Below are positions 11,275-22,802 of a stretch of 64,000 bases of DNA, piece by piece (the stretch's first letter is position 1; each line of letters begins with the position of its first letter). The notes beneath the pieces are model-generated. The model made no database searches. It was given only the letters and a program-made list of their open reading frames with translations, and was not told the origin of the DNA. The position numbers and the translations under genes are program-made. The stretch comes from Cephalotus follicularis (taxonomy: Eukaryota > Streptophyta > Magnoliopsida > Oxalidales > Cephalotaceae): positions 124,001 to 188,000 of the forward strand of contig BDDD01001490.1 of NCBI GenBank assembly GCA_001972305.1, in the 5' to 3' direction.

Positions 11275-11431
11275 GTAGGGAATGTATTGAGAATTAGTAT
11301 TTTACCTATATAACAAATATGTTTGGTTATCACCAGTTCTGAAAATTGACACAAACGTCTCAGAACACAACTTCATTGGACAATCAGAATTCATCATTAA
11401 TTGAGATTAGAATGATATGATTTAGATTTAG

Positions 11432-11545
11432 GTGTGGTCTGCTAAGGGCTGAGCTCAAATATACCAACTGTGTTTTTCTTTACAGGGGGCATAGTCCGAT
11501 AAACGAATACATCATGCCCGATTTTTGGGAGAATTTAAGAGTTAG
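11432..11545 (+). repeat. LTR fragment related to the end of the RT4 3' LTR
   Basis: About 110 bp containing tacagggggcatagtccgat resembles 45110-45225 near the end of the RT4 LTR, in the same orientation. It lies between the SEC14 and kinesin fragments inside the CACTA element. Confidence 0.6.
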
Positions 11546-11731
11546 AATTTATTTTGGTTGATCTTTCTGCTCGCTTGACTTTGATTTAAATGTTTATATT
11601 TATAACACTTCTTGGGAGAATTTGAGTTGATCCTTCAAGCATTTTGTAAGTTTTCTTTTGTGAAATAGGTATTTGTTTTGGAGTGTTAAACTTTCCTTTC
11701 TAACAATTTTTTGTTGTCTTCTTGATGCTAG

Positions 11732-12438
11732 ATCAATCGCGATCATGGGGCAACTCAGATGCATAGAATGCAGAGCTAAATAGAGCAATTGCAAGCTGAG
11801 CTTCTTTTTTATCGTGGTAATGCTGAAGCACCATTTGATGAACTTCAGGTATATCAATTGTGAGAAGTTGAGCATATGCTTATTAGTTATTGAATTTGGT
11901 TGCTTACTTAGCCTTGGTTTTCTAGATCCTCAAACACAAAGTATCTGTACTTGAAGCACACAATGCAGAGTTACTGCGAGAGCTCCAAGGACACAGAGTC
12001 ACTTGTCATGGTTTCTCACAGCGTGCTCTTGATGTTGAGGTTCCGTTTGCTGATAGTGTTGAGTCAGATGATATTTCAAGTAAGATAGGAGAAGAATTAC
12101 TCTATTATTGCTTGAGATTGGTTATTTAGATCAGTAAAATTGTGAAACCAACACCCTCATCTTTTATTTGCATGCGCATTAAGTTTCTATATTAGTATTC
12201 AATAATGATAGATCTACTCTTGTGATTGTTTAATTGCCCAACATTGTGATGTTTGCTAAAGATCTTGGAATCTATTTGTGTTTTCCGAGCTAGATATGTA
12301 AATGTATGCATGTTTAATTTTTTCAGTTTATATACAGATGATATTGAAGATGAGAAAAGGGAGTTAGAACATTCTTCTCTTCAAGAAACATTGGATATGG
12401 AGCTCAAAGATCTGTATAAGAGACTTGAACAAAAGGAG
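11732..12438 (+). pseudogene. Captured exons of a kinesin-4 (FRA1-like) stalk
   Basis: Three exons with splice signals: 11732-11848 (IEQLQAELLFYRGNAEAPFD after QMHRMQS and a TAA stop replacing Gln), 11926-12079 (ILKHKVSVLEAHNAELLREL, then RALDVEV), and 12338-12438 (KRELEHSSLQETLDMELKDL and YKRLEQKE). These match the coiled-coil stalk just after the motor domain of plant KIN-4/FRA1 kinesins, which guide cell-wall vesicle delivery along cortical microtubules. No motor domain is present. After RALDVEV the exon 11926-12079 reads PFADSVESDDIS, which I do not recognise as kinesin. The stop and missing motor make it a pseudogene fragment. Confidence 0.85.
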
Positions 12439-12844
12439 GTTAATTACTGTCTAGATTGCAACAGCTAGTGTCATGTGTATATTGCAGCCTAATTGTACAC
12501 AAATTGCTATAAATCTGTTGAGATATTGTAGATTTTAGGATGTAAATTTTGAGTGGATCATATTTCTTATAATTATATCAAAAAATTGTATAACAAGTGG
12601 TATAAGCTTGTTGAAAAGACTCACTCTTGTCAATTTTTTTTCTAATGAATTGGCAATTTTTCTCTTATATTGTTGCTCACGTACTTGCAATCTTTGGATT
12701 AGTACATAGGAATCAAAGAAAATGTTAATTGCAAATCATCGTAGTGGTTGTTTGTCCACCAAACAATCTAACTTATAATAGACCAAAAGTGACTGGTCAC
12801 AACAACCATGGTAGCAAAAATTATATAATTCTCATAATCTAACT

Positions 12845-13520
12845 TACCGACCGCTTCAAGCTTTCTCGACCGCCCAGAGTGGTCAGGAAACCATTATAAA
12901 ATTCATTTAATTTAAAAAATTGTTGATAATTGCCGACCGCTAACATATTCCCCGACCGCCATAGCGGTCAGCAATCCTTATAAAATTCATTTAATTTCAA
13001 AATTTATTGATAATTGCTGACCGCTTAAATATTCCCCGACTGCCACCAGCGGTCGGCCTATCCTTATAAAATTAATTTAATTTAAAAATTATTCTCAATT
13101 GCCGACCGCTTACAGATTTCCCGACCGCTATTGGTGGTCGGGGAACCATAATAAAACTAATTTATTTTCAAAAATTATGGTTAATTTTCGACCGCTAATT
13201 TATTGACCGACCGTTTATAGCGGTCGGCAAACCCTTATAAAATTATATTAATTTCACAAATTTCTTTATTTCCCGACCACTTATAACATTCGCCGATCGC
13301 CGTAGTGGTCAGTAAACCCCCATCAAATTTATTTTCTGACACCGATCAACAACAACCGCTTCACTTGCGGTAAATGAAAAGGCGGTCGGGGAAACGGTCG
13401 GGCTATAATCGGTGACCCAATTATAAGCGACCGTTGTTGCGGTCGGCTAGGCGGTCGAGGAAAACTTTTGCCGACCGCTTTCAAGGTTTTCCCGACCGCT
13501 ATTGCGGTCGGGAAATGGTC
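12845..13520 (+). repeat. CACTA subterminal repeat array (CCGACCGC / GCGGTCGG)
   Basis: About 20 copies of ccgaccgc or its reverse complement and close variants. The first part is roughly five tandem units of about 90 bp, each with an AT-rich spacer (cttataaaattaatttaat) and a pair of motifs in inverted orientation; from 13360 to 13520 the motifs are denser. In CACTA elements such subterminal motifs bind the TNPA-type protein. Confidence 0.9.
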
Positions 13521-13534
13521 TTTTTCTAGTAGTG
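13521..13534 (-). repeat. CACTA right terminal inverted repeat
   Basis: tttttctagtagtg, the reverse complement of CACTACTAGAAAAA, followed by ggg. Confidence 0.9.
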
Positions 13535-13537
13535 GGG

Positions 13538-14494
13538 GATGCTGGTAAAACCTCATGATCTCACGTCATCCTCAACATGGTACCCCCTCTACCCTCGCCC
13601 GAGGGGCCTACTACGCTGCACACACCCCCTACCATCGCCCAGGGGCCTACGTACAAAACATGAATATCATCTCATCTCATGCCATGAGCTCATCATATCT
13701 CATATCATCATCATATATCGTCATCCACATGCATCATACAGCACGTAAGCCTACGTGCGAAACATCTCAATATCATGCACCGGTGCAGAGTATGCCTAAG
13801 CCTAGGAAAAATATCATCAAGTCAGCCACACAGGCTATAGCCACACTGGCGAAATATCATCAGACTAGCAATATGGTCTGCCAAGTGAGTAATGGAGCTC
13901 GGTTGCACTCACACTTAGCATACCATCATAGACAATAGTATGCCGTAGATCCATGCCATGGATGCCCGGGGGTAGTTCCGACATAACACCCCATCATAGA
14001 TCAATGGACATGCTAAGGAGAGGGGGCATCGAACGTACACATCACCCTAGACCGTTATTGCATGTCACATATCATATGGTACCCAGCATCAGAGTACAAA
14101 GTCCAATGTCACAATAAAACACATAAGGGAAAGGAGCATGTAAGCCTACGTGTAGAATAGAATGTGACAATACCACCAAACCAAAGATCATCATATCAAA
14201 ATCAACGACATCACAATAAAAGAGCATCACAATCTCATACGGGACTCAAATCCCAATCATGTTATCTCATATCAAGAAATAGAAACAGGATCATATAATA
14301 ACAACAAATCTCAATAACAAACGAAAGGAAAGAAGGGAAAGTCCCATTCACAACGAAAATGTACAAAGGCACACAGCCACATTACAACAATTCCCAACAA
14401 TTGATAGGTATAATTTTAAGAATACCAAGAACATGAACTCAATATGTTGTTACGAAATTAGAATGAATATAACGATAGCAAACGAAGCAATATC
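13538..14494 (-). repeat. X LTR segment 4 (next to the CACTA end)
   Basis: Non-coding. Its reverse complement resembles about 43200-44000 of the RT4 LTR, including blocks with cctcgcccgagg-like palindromes and tacgtgc repeats. 14490-14494 is the left TSD (atatc) of the next solo LTR. Confidence 0.75.
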
Positions 14495-16900
14495 TGTAAC
14501 ACCCGGCGCCCGCAAGGCGGACACGTGGCATTACTCTCAATCCAATACATAATGCAATGGTCGGGACTAGCAATATAAAAATGCGAAAAAACTTAAAACT
14601 TTATAAAACATGTCACTGTGCGGAAGATACAATACGAATCCATCCATACAATACAATGCAAATTCTTACAATACCAATATTTTTCAATACATTACATTAC
14701 ATTCAATCTTTTCACTACAACAACTCACAACTAGCTCCGCGATACCCAAGCAGTCATGCGATCAACGGGTCTTCAGTCCTTCTGTCCACTGCTACCTGCT
14801 GCCCTACCTATGTCGCACACAAAGGTACAACACATCCCCACTCCGAAGGATGGGGTTAGCCATACTGGCTAAGCAGAAACCCCATGCAGCATGTATGCAT
14901 GTACAATGTGCAATATCGGTGACAATCTATACAATATCAATGTGCAGTGTACAATATCAATGCATGACATGGAAAATGTACATGTACAATTGGCGATCTG
15001 ACTACCCGTATGACAGTGGCCCATAACAGAGCATACGGATAGGATCTATAACAATCAATCAACCAAGCAGACACTCAATGGTGGTGTATGAAACACCCAA
15101 TCAATCAATCAATCAATCAATCAATATCCTATAGAGCATGCAACCGGTGTCAATTCAATGTCAATTAGTTAGCGGTGATCAATCCCACGGAAGGTAGTCC
15201 TTCGAAAAGGGTGGGAGATCTACCTATGGTTCTCAGACTGATCAGGTCTGGAACGCATAGATCTTCCAGTCTATGGCTGGGCCAATATAATCTCGATGAG
15301 CTATAGCTGAGGGAGCTACTGATGCCGTTAGGGAGCTACGGCCCTCACCGAGCCTCAATCGTCAATCAATCGTGCTCGTCAGCACATGTTCGTCAGCAAG
15401 ACAATACAATAAAAGAAACAATCGACGGAATAGGTGGACAAAGTCAACCTAACATGCCGACGTAAACCACAAGGTCGCTCAATAGGATCCATACAATATA
15501 ATCAATCAATCAATCAAGTCAATACAATGCTAAGTAAAGTCAATAAGTGGTGGTGTCTAATGGAGAAATGGGAACGTGCGTCCATCATACCGACTTAGAC
15601 TCACAACAACACTCGTGACTCAAGCAATCGATCAATGTATCAATACAACATCGAGGCAAAGTCAATAAGTGGTGGTGCCTAATGGAGGGATGGGAACGTG
15701 CGTCCATTTTACCGACTTAGACTCACAACAACACTGATGACTCAAGCAATCAATCAATCAGTACAATCATTAAAACTGTTTTCAAACACTTGAACACCTC
15801 AAGTGAGGCTCTAGCCAAGTACAATGTGAAAAGAAGTTGAAAACCAACTTTAAAACAGTTAAAAACTCCTTTCAGTACATTAGGCGTCGATGTATTTGGT
15901 GAAAGACATCGACTCCTCTTTAAAAAGGTGGAAAGGCGTCGATGTCTTTGAAAGACATCGATGTCTTTCCCTATTTGTGTAGAGATCTGGCCGAAGACGT
16001 CGATGTCCTTGGAGAAAGGCGTCGACGCTTTTCAATAAAAATAGCCTGAGAATGCGCATCGATGTTCGGCATCGATGTCTTTCCAGGGGAGCGACATCTC
16101 GAGGCAAAGACGTCAACGTCTTTGAAAGACGTTGATGTCTTTGCTGCAAAATCAAAGATACAACGCTCTGATGAGAAAGACATCGACGTTTTTGGGCTAA
16201 GGGTCGATGTCTTTTCCGGGCAGAGTCGATTTTATGCAGAAAATAGGGCCAATCTGAAGTCAAAATCCAATTTAAAGCCATTCTTTGAAAACCAAAGTTT
16301 ACAATCAATCATTTGAGGTTAGTAAGACTAGTTACAACCTTCCAAATTCAATTTTAATCGTTTAATCAACAATAAGGTCAAGGGTTTGCTATAAACCCTA
16401 TAAACCCCAATTCACTCAATTCAATCATTCAATCAGTCATTCAATCAATACAATCAATCATTCAATCAATACAAGAGGGAGGCAATTCAAGTAAAAAGTC
16501 CTACCAATCACTGAAGCTTCAAAAGTTGAGCTTCCAATCACTCAAGTGGCTGCTACTTTGTTCAATCCGCAAGAAGGATGCTTGCAATCACTACTTGTCA
16601 ATGAAGCAGCAAATCCGGAGCAGCTATGGAGGAGGAGGCTGCTGGCTGGGAGAGAGAGAGAGGAGAAGGATAGAGAGAGGAAGAAGAATGAGAGGAAAAT
16701 GAGAGAATGAGAGTGAGAATTGACTTTTATAGTCAATTCGACCAACTCTCCGAAACTCAGCCCAAAATCCTGACTATACATGCATAAAACCCATACAATC
16801 TCAATAGGTATAAGAATACCTCAATTCAATACAATACAGTATGGTCCAATACGGTATGATGTATGCATGAACAGTACAAAAGGGAATTTGGGTCGTCGCA
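14495..16900 (-). mobile_element. Solo LTR of the RT2 family
   Basis: 2406 bp, from tgtaacaccc to gggtcgtcgca, flanked by the perfect TSD atatc (14490-14494 and 16901-16905). About the length of the RT2 right LTR (2376 bp) and closely similar in layout, so it belongs to the same family, reading on the minus strand; the TATA-like motif is cttttatag at 16724-16732. It contains a caat microsatellite (about 15093-15125) and an array of GTCGAC/ATCGAT-centred palindromes (15885-16225). No internal region remains, as expected after LTR-LTR recombination. Confidence 0.92.
15885..16225. repeat. Palindrome array AAAGACRTCGAYGTCTTT in solo LTR 14495-16900
   Basis: About twelve variants, for example ggcgtcgatgtctttg, aaagacatcgatgtcttt, gacgtcgatgtcctt and gacgtcaacgtcttt. 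The unit is a perfect or near-perfect palindrome around TCGA. ORFs across it (DVDVF/TSTSF repeats) are by-products. Confidence 0.85.
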
Positions 16901-16905
16901 ATATC

Positions 16906-17298
16906 CATCCACGGGAGCCAAGCGGAGATAAAAGCAAAGGCAAAATGAATATACAACCGACAATGTATCATATCAATATGAGAATTCAATCAAAAATACC
17001 AATAAAGGATCCAAAGTGAAAGATTATGGACTCAATTGCACATCGGATAATCAACAAGTCATATTAGAGTTAAGTCAAGAATGTCAATAAAGGATTCCAA
17101 GAACAATTATGGAATCATCATATAATAAGCCATATCACATGATAGAACCAAACAATGAAGGCTATCAACATGTATAGGAATAATATTTCAAATCAAGTTA
17201 TCAACAAATCAAATGATATTTAGGAATCACAATAAAGGCACATATCAATCATCAACGAATTCCAAAATCAAATAAGATAAAGGAAGGAGATGTTCTAT
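16906..17298 (-). repeat. X LTR segment 3
   Basis: Lies between two solo LTRs; its reverse complement matches about 42880-43160 of the RT4 LTR. Non-coding. The last five bases (ttcta) are the TSD of the next insertion. Confidence 0.75.
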
Positions 17299-19908
17299 GT
17301 CACGCCCCGAACCGTGGGTTGGGTCGCACGGCATGACACATGGCAATCCGTACCATCATCGTTATCATATCCATAAAAAAAATTAATACTTAATAAATCA
17401 TAAACATAATCCTTTATTTAATGTGTGGATATACAAACCCAAATCGATACATTTAAAATACACTGCTACAAACCAGCAGATAAAATAAGTAAATACATAT
17501 TTTATTCCTTACGAGTCTGATCATAAAATGCACCATCGAGGAGGAGAAACTTACTACTTTATCCTTGGTGCTGCTGCGATGTGCCTCCACCACCTGTTCC
17601 TGTACCTGACCCATTCAAAAGAATGGGTCAGCAACCCTGGGAGTTGTGTAGGTTACCACATATATGGGTACATACTAGAGGAAACAACCAATACAAAGAA
17701 GAGGAGAAAATATAATACATGCGTGCATACCATAAAACATCATATAAAAGTCATCACTTGTCCTCGGACTACTCTACTCAACCATACATATCAATCACAT
17801 TACAGAGGAGTCTAGTCCGGTCATCCTATGGTCTGGTCAATATATTAGGTTCACCTTTAGGCTCACCTGCCCGCGGAATTCTCCTCTAGGTTTACCTGCC
17901 GAGCGGAATTCGCACTTTGCTCACCTGCTCTGGCGGTTCACCCTTTGGATCACTAGCTCTGGAGGAATTCACCCTTAGTTTCACCATTCAGCGGATTCGC
18001 CCAAGGATCACCTGCCTCGCGGAATTCACCTCTTAGGTTCACCTGCTCGCCAGAATTCTCCCCATATGGGCTCACCTGCCTGGGACACTCTATATACTTC
18101 CTTTACTATTCTCATTTCCTTTATCTGTCATATTTCATTCTTTCAGTCTGACCATGGCATAAAAGAGTGCATGATACCTTCCCATGCACAAGGCCCGTCT
18201 GCATGGCGCATGCAAGGCCATAATCATCACATTATCACCTGCCCGGGGATGCATGCATATACATATTCATCTTCCTCTCCTCGTGAGCGCATGCATGCAG
18301 GTTGATCACTTAACGCACAAGTACATGTTAAAGACGCATGCAAGGTATACACGCCAAGGGATGCATGTGTCTTCATATATAATCGCCTTACCTGATGAGC
18401 GCATACTGAGGATGCATGCCAGGGGACAACGCATGTGTGCTCGGCTCGTGGTAGGGGAGAGCCCAGTGCTGTCACCAGTTCAAGCGAAGGTAGAGGAGAG
18501 CTCGGAGCCGTTGTATGACATGCTCGGGAAGCATGGATGCTGGGTGTAGGACTCCCCTGGCATTGGCACCCCAGGCGAGTAACTCCCCTAGCGTTTAGCC
18601 ATGGCACCTCAGCATGGCTCCAGTTTCCTCTGGTATATCACCTCTGGCGTCATCACCTTGGGCACGGCACCTCAGGCACCTAGCTCCTCTAGCATATGGC
18701 ACCACGGGCATGGCTCCTCAGGAGACACCACCTCGGGCACATGGCTCCTCCGGCATGGACAAAGGAGCTCAGGCATGGCTGCTCGGGTATGGTAGAGGAG
18801 CTCAGCACCACGCCTCGGCACAACATCTCCTCTGGCATCCCATCACCTTAGCACGCACCTCCTCGGGCATCACAGTCATTCTTCCCAGGCCCATGCACAG
18901 TGCGTCCCGGCACCTTGGGCGTCATGTATTTCATGCGTTGGACTCATGATCCTTTCTCGTCGGCGATGAAGGGAGCTCGGCGCCAGCCAGGGAGGGCGCG
19001 GTGATTCGACATGCCTGGACGTATGGCCAGGGGAGCTCAACTCCACCACGGTGTCCTTGCAATGACGCCTACGTGCATTTTGCACTGTTAGTCCATGCAA
19101 GGATGAAGTGCCAGGGACAAAAAGCACGTGTCCTGTGCGTACAGGGGCGCAAGACCAGGTAACAAAACAATGTATTATACTCTTACATTCAATAACAATA
19201 AAACCATAACACACAAGCAGGCAAGCGAACAAGCAGTGAACGCACACAGCAGACAAACAATAAAAACAACAAAAAGCAACCACATACACACATACACAAG
19301 CTGGTAGGCACTCGGACATGGAGCAACCTACCTGGAAAGTGATTGGAAACGGAGGTCTTCAATAACTCTGGATTTCCTTGAAGCTGGGGACTGCTACACT
19401 TTTAGCTTGCCCAAATACTCCTTCCTTGCACCAACCTTGCTCCCAGGGAATGGGTATTTATAATTGGAAGAGCAGGGGGCATGGGGCTCAGTTGGACAGC
19501 ACCCACTTGTCTTCTACCTCCCACTCTCTCATTCTCCCGATTTCTCTGGAATAAAACGTGAAAAAAATGGCTAAAGTGTAGCTCTCTGTCCCATTCTTCT
19601 TTTATAATAGCCATTGGAAGAATCTAGAATTGTTTAGACAATTCTTACAGGTGCAGGGCCATGGAAAGGCTTGGGCCAACCTTCCTCCCCTTGGGCCAAA
19701 TTATACTTTCTACATTAAAGCCCAATAAACCACATACTACATTAAATTCATCCCAAGGAGAATAAAATAATCTCTTTAGCCCAAAGTCACAAATTATATT
19801 CCACTAAGGCCAAAACAAAAACTTCATAAAATCCGGGCCCAGCCCAAAAGGAAGAAAAATAATTACAAAGCGCAATAATAATACTTTATAATATTTAGGG
19901 CTCTTACA
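17299..19908 (-). mobile_element. Solo LTR, 2.6 kb, GC-rich family
   Basis: Runs from tgtcacgcccc to gggctcttaca, flanked by the perfect TSD ttcta (17294-17298 and 19909-19913). A minus-strand TATA motif (tatttata on plus, 19455-19462) suggests minus orientation. It contains a tandem block of ggttcacctgctcgcggaattc-like units (17845-18080) and a GC-rich stretch rich in gcatgca and ggcacctc repeats (18180-18960). Its start resembles the solo LTR starting at 56124 (both carry a tgacccatt...aatgggtcagcaacc inverted repeat), so they are likely relatives. No internal region. Confidence 0.92.
17845..18080. repeat. Minisatellite of ggttcacctg...ggaattc units
   Basis: Seven or so imperfect units of about 35 bp, each with a cacctg box and an aattc box. 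Confidence 0.7.
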
Positions 19909-19913
19909 TTCTA

Positions 19914-20427
19914 CTCACAATATCAGTGCCAATTACTACCACAGACTAACCCCTCAAAGCCTTGAATCGACTATCGGATCCCCGTCATCATTGGGAAACT
20001 TTATCATCCTTCACACTGCATAAACAATACACTTTCGTTACATCTTACACACAGAAAACCAAATGATGTCGCCATCGAAACTCCGGCCTGCTTTCGGCTA
20101 ACCTGCTGGAGTTCCGACGACAGTAAAATCTACCCCCAAAACTGCCGATCTACACACAATTGCCAGAGAACTGCCGTGACTCGGCGTAGAATCGCCCGGT
20201 CATGGCTAGATAGGAGTTTGACTCATTGAGTCGACTCACCGGTCATAGACAATTCCGCTTCAAAAACAGGTGTCCACAAGGCTCACTCTACGCATCTCTT
20301 TCCGTGACTCACCGAGAATCGGCGATTGTCGCCTCGCCGGAGCTCTGGCCAAGTTGCCATTGCTCCAGTCACACCAACACTGGCCTCCAAACACTCCGGT
20401 CTACTCAACTCTATTAGCAACTCATCA
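19914..20427 (-). repeat. X LTR segment 2
   Basis: The reverse complement matches about 42340-42880 of the RT4 LTR, including paired gagtca boxes. The last bases (catca, 20423-20427) pair with cgtcg at 30763-30767 as the decayed TSD of RT2. Confidence 0.8.
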
Positions 20428-22240
20428 TGTAACACCCCGCACCCGCAGAGCGGACACGTGGTATTACTCTCAATCCAATACACAATACAATGGTCGGGAC
20501 TAGCAATATAAAAATACAGAAAACTCTAAAACTTTGCAATACATATCAGATGCGGAAGATACAACACAATCTTTCACAATACTAGTCTTTTCGATACATT
20601 AACAATCCTTTAAACAGTATTACAATGCAATACATTTCCATCTTTCACTACAATATCTTTATTAGCTTCGAGATACCCAAGAAGTCGTGCGGTCAACGGG
20701 TCTTAAGTCCTTCTGTCCACTGCTACCTATTGCCCTACCTATACCGCACACAAAGGTACAACACAGCCCCACCCCGAAGGATGGGGTTAGCTACACTGGC
20801 TAAGCAGAAACCCCATGCATCATGTATGCATGTACAATGTGCAATATCGGTGACAATCTTTACAATATCAATGTGCGGTGTACAGTATCAATGCATGACA
20901 TGGAAAATGTACATGTACAATTGGCGATCAGACTACCCGTATGACAATGGCCCATAACAGAGCATATGGATAGGATCTATAACAATCAATCAATGGCAGA
21001 CACTCAATGGTGGTGTATGAAACTCCCAATCAATCAATCAATATCCTATAGAGCATGCGACCGGCTCAATACAATACAATAAATGAAATGATCGACGGAG
21101 TACATTAGGCTCACAACAACACTTATGACTTAAGCAATCAATCAGTCAGTACAATCATTAAAACTGTTTTCAAACATTTGAACACCTCAAGTGAGGCTCT
21201 AGTCCAGTGGCAATGTGAAAAGAAGTTGAAAACAATCTTTAAAACAGTTAATAACTCCTTTCAGTACATTAGGCGTTGATGTCTTTGGTGAAAGACATCG
21301 ACTCCTCTTTAAAACGATGGAAAGACGTCGTCGTCTTCCCCTATTTGTGTAGAGATCTAGCCAAAGACGTCGATGTCCTTGGAGAAAGGCGTCGACGTTT
21401 TTCAATAAAAATAGCCTGAGAATGCGCATCGATGTTCGGCATCGATGTCTTTCCAGGGGAGAGATCTCTTGAGGCAAAGACGTCGACGACTTTGAAAGAC
21501 GTCGATGTCTTTGCTGTAGAATCAAGGATAAAGCACTCAGATGAGAAAGACATCGATGTCTTTGGGCTAAGGGTCGATGTCTTTTCCGGGCAAAGTCGAT
21601 TTTTGTGCTGAAAAATGGCCAATCTCAAGTTAAAATCCAATTTAAAGCCATTCTTTGAAAACCAAAGTTTACAATCGATCAATTGAGGTTAGTAAGACTA
21701 GTTACAACCTTCCAGATTCAATTTCAATCCTTTAATCAACAATTAGGTCAAGGGTTTGCTATAAACCCTAAAAAACCCAATTCATTCAATTCAATCAATA
21801 CAAGAGGCAGGCAATTCGAGTAAGAAGTCCTACCTATCACTGAAGCTTCAAAGTTGAGCTTCCAATCTCTCAATCGACTGCTATGTCGTTCAATCACCAA
21901 TCCACTACTTGCAATCGCTGTCCTTGTCGATGGAGATGCAATCCGGGGCTGCACTGGTGGAAGATGGAGGCTGCTCAGCTAGAGAGAGAGAGGGAGAAGG
22001 ATAGAGAGAGAAGAAGAATGAGAAATATGAGAGAAAGGACAGAAAGAATTGACTTAAATAGTCGATTCGATCAACTCTCCGAAACTCAGCCCAAAAATCT
22101 CGACTATATATGCATATGATCAATACAATATCAATAGGTATATGAATACCTCAATTCAATACAGTTCAGTACGGTCCAATATGGTACAATATGGTACGAT
22201 GTATGCATGAACAGTACAAAAGGGAATTCGGGTCGTCACA
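20428..22240 (-). repeat. RT2 left LTR (3' LTR), with deletions
   Basis: tgtaacacc to gggtcgtcaca, 1813 bp. Compared with the right LTR it lacks two blocks, near 21065 and near 21103. The first is flanked in the intact copy by similar ggtcaatacaat sequences, suggesting loss between short direct repeats. A palindrome array is kept at 21271-21590. Confidence 0.92.
21271..21590. repeat. TCGA-centred palindrome array in RT2 left LTR
   Basis: Same array as in the right LTR and in solo LTR 14495-16900; includes aaagacgtcgatgtcttt-type units with differing CpG/TpG states. Confidence 0.85.
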
Positions 22241-22258
22241 TTCTCCCCTCCTTAAAAG
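22241..22258 (-). other. RT2 polypurine tract
   Basis: On the minus strand a purine-rich run (aaggaggggagaa) directly precedes the 3' LTR; it would prime plus-strand DNA synthesis. Confidence 0.8.
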
Positions 22259-22297
22259 AATTTGGTCCCCAGATTCATCGGTTAAACGCTCAATCAA

Positions 22298-22799
22298 TCA
22301 AAAAGGAAAGGATATGTCTCTCTCATATCATCCTCGTGCTCCCATGTGCGCTCCATAGAACTATGATACTGCCATAGAACACTGACAAAAGGATGGTCTT
22401 GTTCCTCAACACTCTAACCTGTCGGTCGACAATCTGTATAGGAGTCTCGGTAAACGATAAGTCAGGTTCCAGCTGAATCTGACCATATTCAATGATGTGT
22501 GAAGGATCTCGAATATATCTCCTCAACTGAGAAACATGGAACACATCATGCACTCCCGACAATGCTGGAGGCAAGGCAAGCCTGTAAGCAAGTCGGCCAA
22601 TCCGATCCAATACCTCGAAAGGTCCAACAAAACGAGGAGAAAGCTTTCCTTTCTTCCTGAATCTCATGACTCCTTTAGTGGGTGACACTTTGAGGAAAAC
22701 ATGGTCACCAACACTAAACTCCAAGCCTCTGCGATGAACATCAGCATAGCTTTTCTGTCTACTCTGTGCAACAATCAATCGGCCTCTAATCAATTTCAC
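22298..22799 (-). pseudogene. RT2 integrase C-terminal and chromodomain-like part
   Basis: Contains [55 protein letters not shown] and the Tekay-type tail IQIVDRQVRVLRNK. A frame change near 22385-22400 separates this from the final chromodomain-like residues (LWQYHSSMERTWEHEDDM, ending at 22298). A stop near 22800 splits it from the upstream core. The order continues directly from the integrase core. Confidence 0.85.
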
Positions 22800-22802
22800 T
22801 TT

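Larger units (their letters stand above)
1..13534 (+). mobile_element. CACTA (En/Spm) DNA transposon, right-hand part, with captured host exons
   Basis: The right end reads as the reverse complement of CACTACTAGAAAAA (13521-13534), the hallmark terminus of plant CACTA elements, and is preceded by about 0.7 kb of subterminal repeats built on CCGACCGC. At the left, 165-1830 encodes a decayed protein of the plant Transposase_24 (Ptta/En/Spm) type. Between them lie host-derived exons (9354-12438). A gypsy element (1988-9294) is nested inside. The left terminus and the main TNPD-type transposase, if present, lie before base 1. The 3 bases after the end are ggg, the possible 3-bp target duplication, which cannot be checked without the other end. 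Right terminus sure; unity of the whole element inferred. Confidence 0.8.

Noticed and set aside
9354..12438. Helitron-mediated capture as explanation for the exon run
   Set aside because: No CTRR hairpin end was seen, while a CACTA terminus and subterminal array lie directly downstream. Not fully excluded because the left end is outside.
12845..13320. Evenly spaced repeats that could suggest a CRISPR array
   Set aside because: Plant nuclear context, imperfect units, AT spacers that are themselves repeated, and a CACTA terminus next to it; this is a subterminal repeat.
15880..16316. Overlapping ORFs on both strands with DVDVF / KTSTS repeats (also 21199-21682, 29702-30204)
   Set aside because: They are translations of the TCGA palindrome arrays inside LTRs; symmetrical sequence gives open frames on both strands, with no domain and no conserved start.
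18227..19319. ORFs of 110-147 codons in the solo LTR 17299-19908
   Set aside because: They overlap GC-rich repeats, have no domain, and lie inside a solo LTR.
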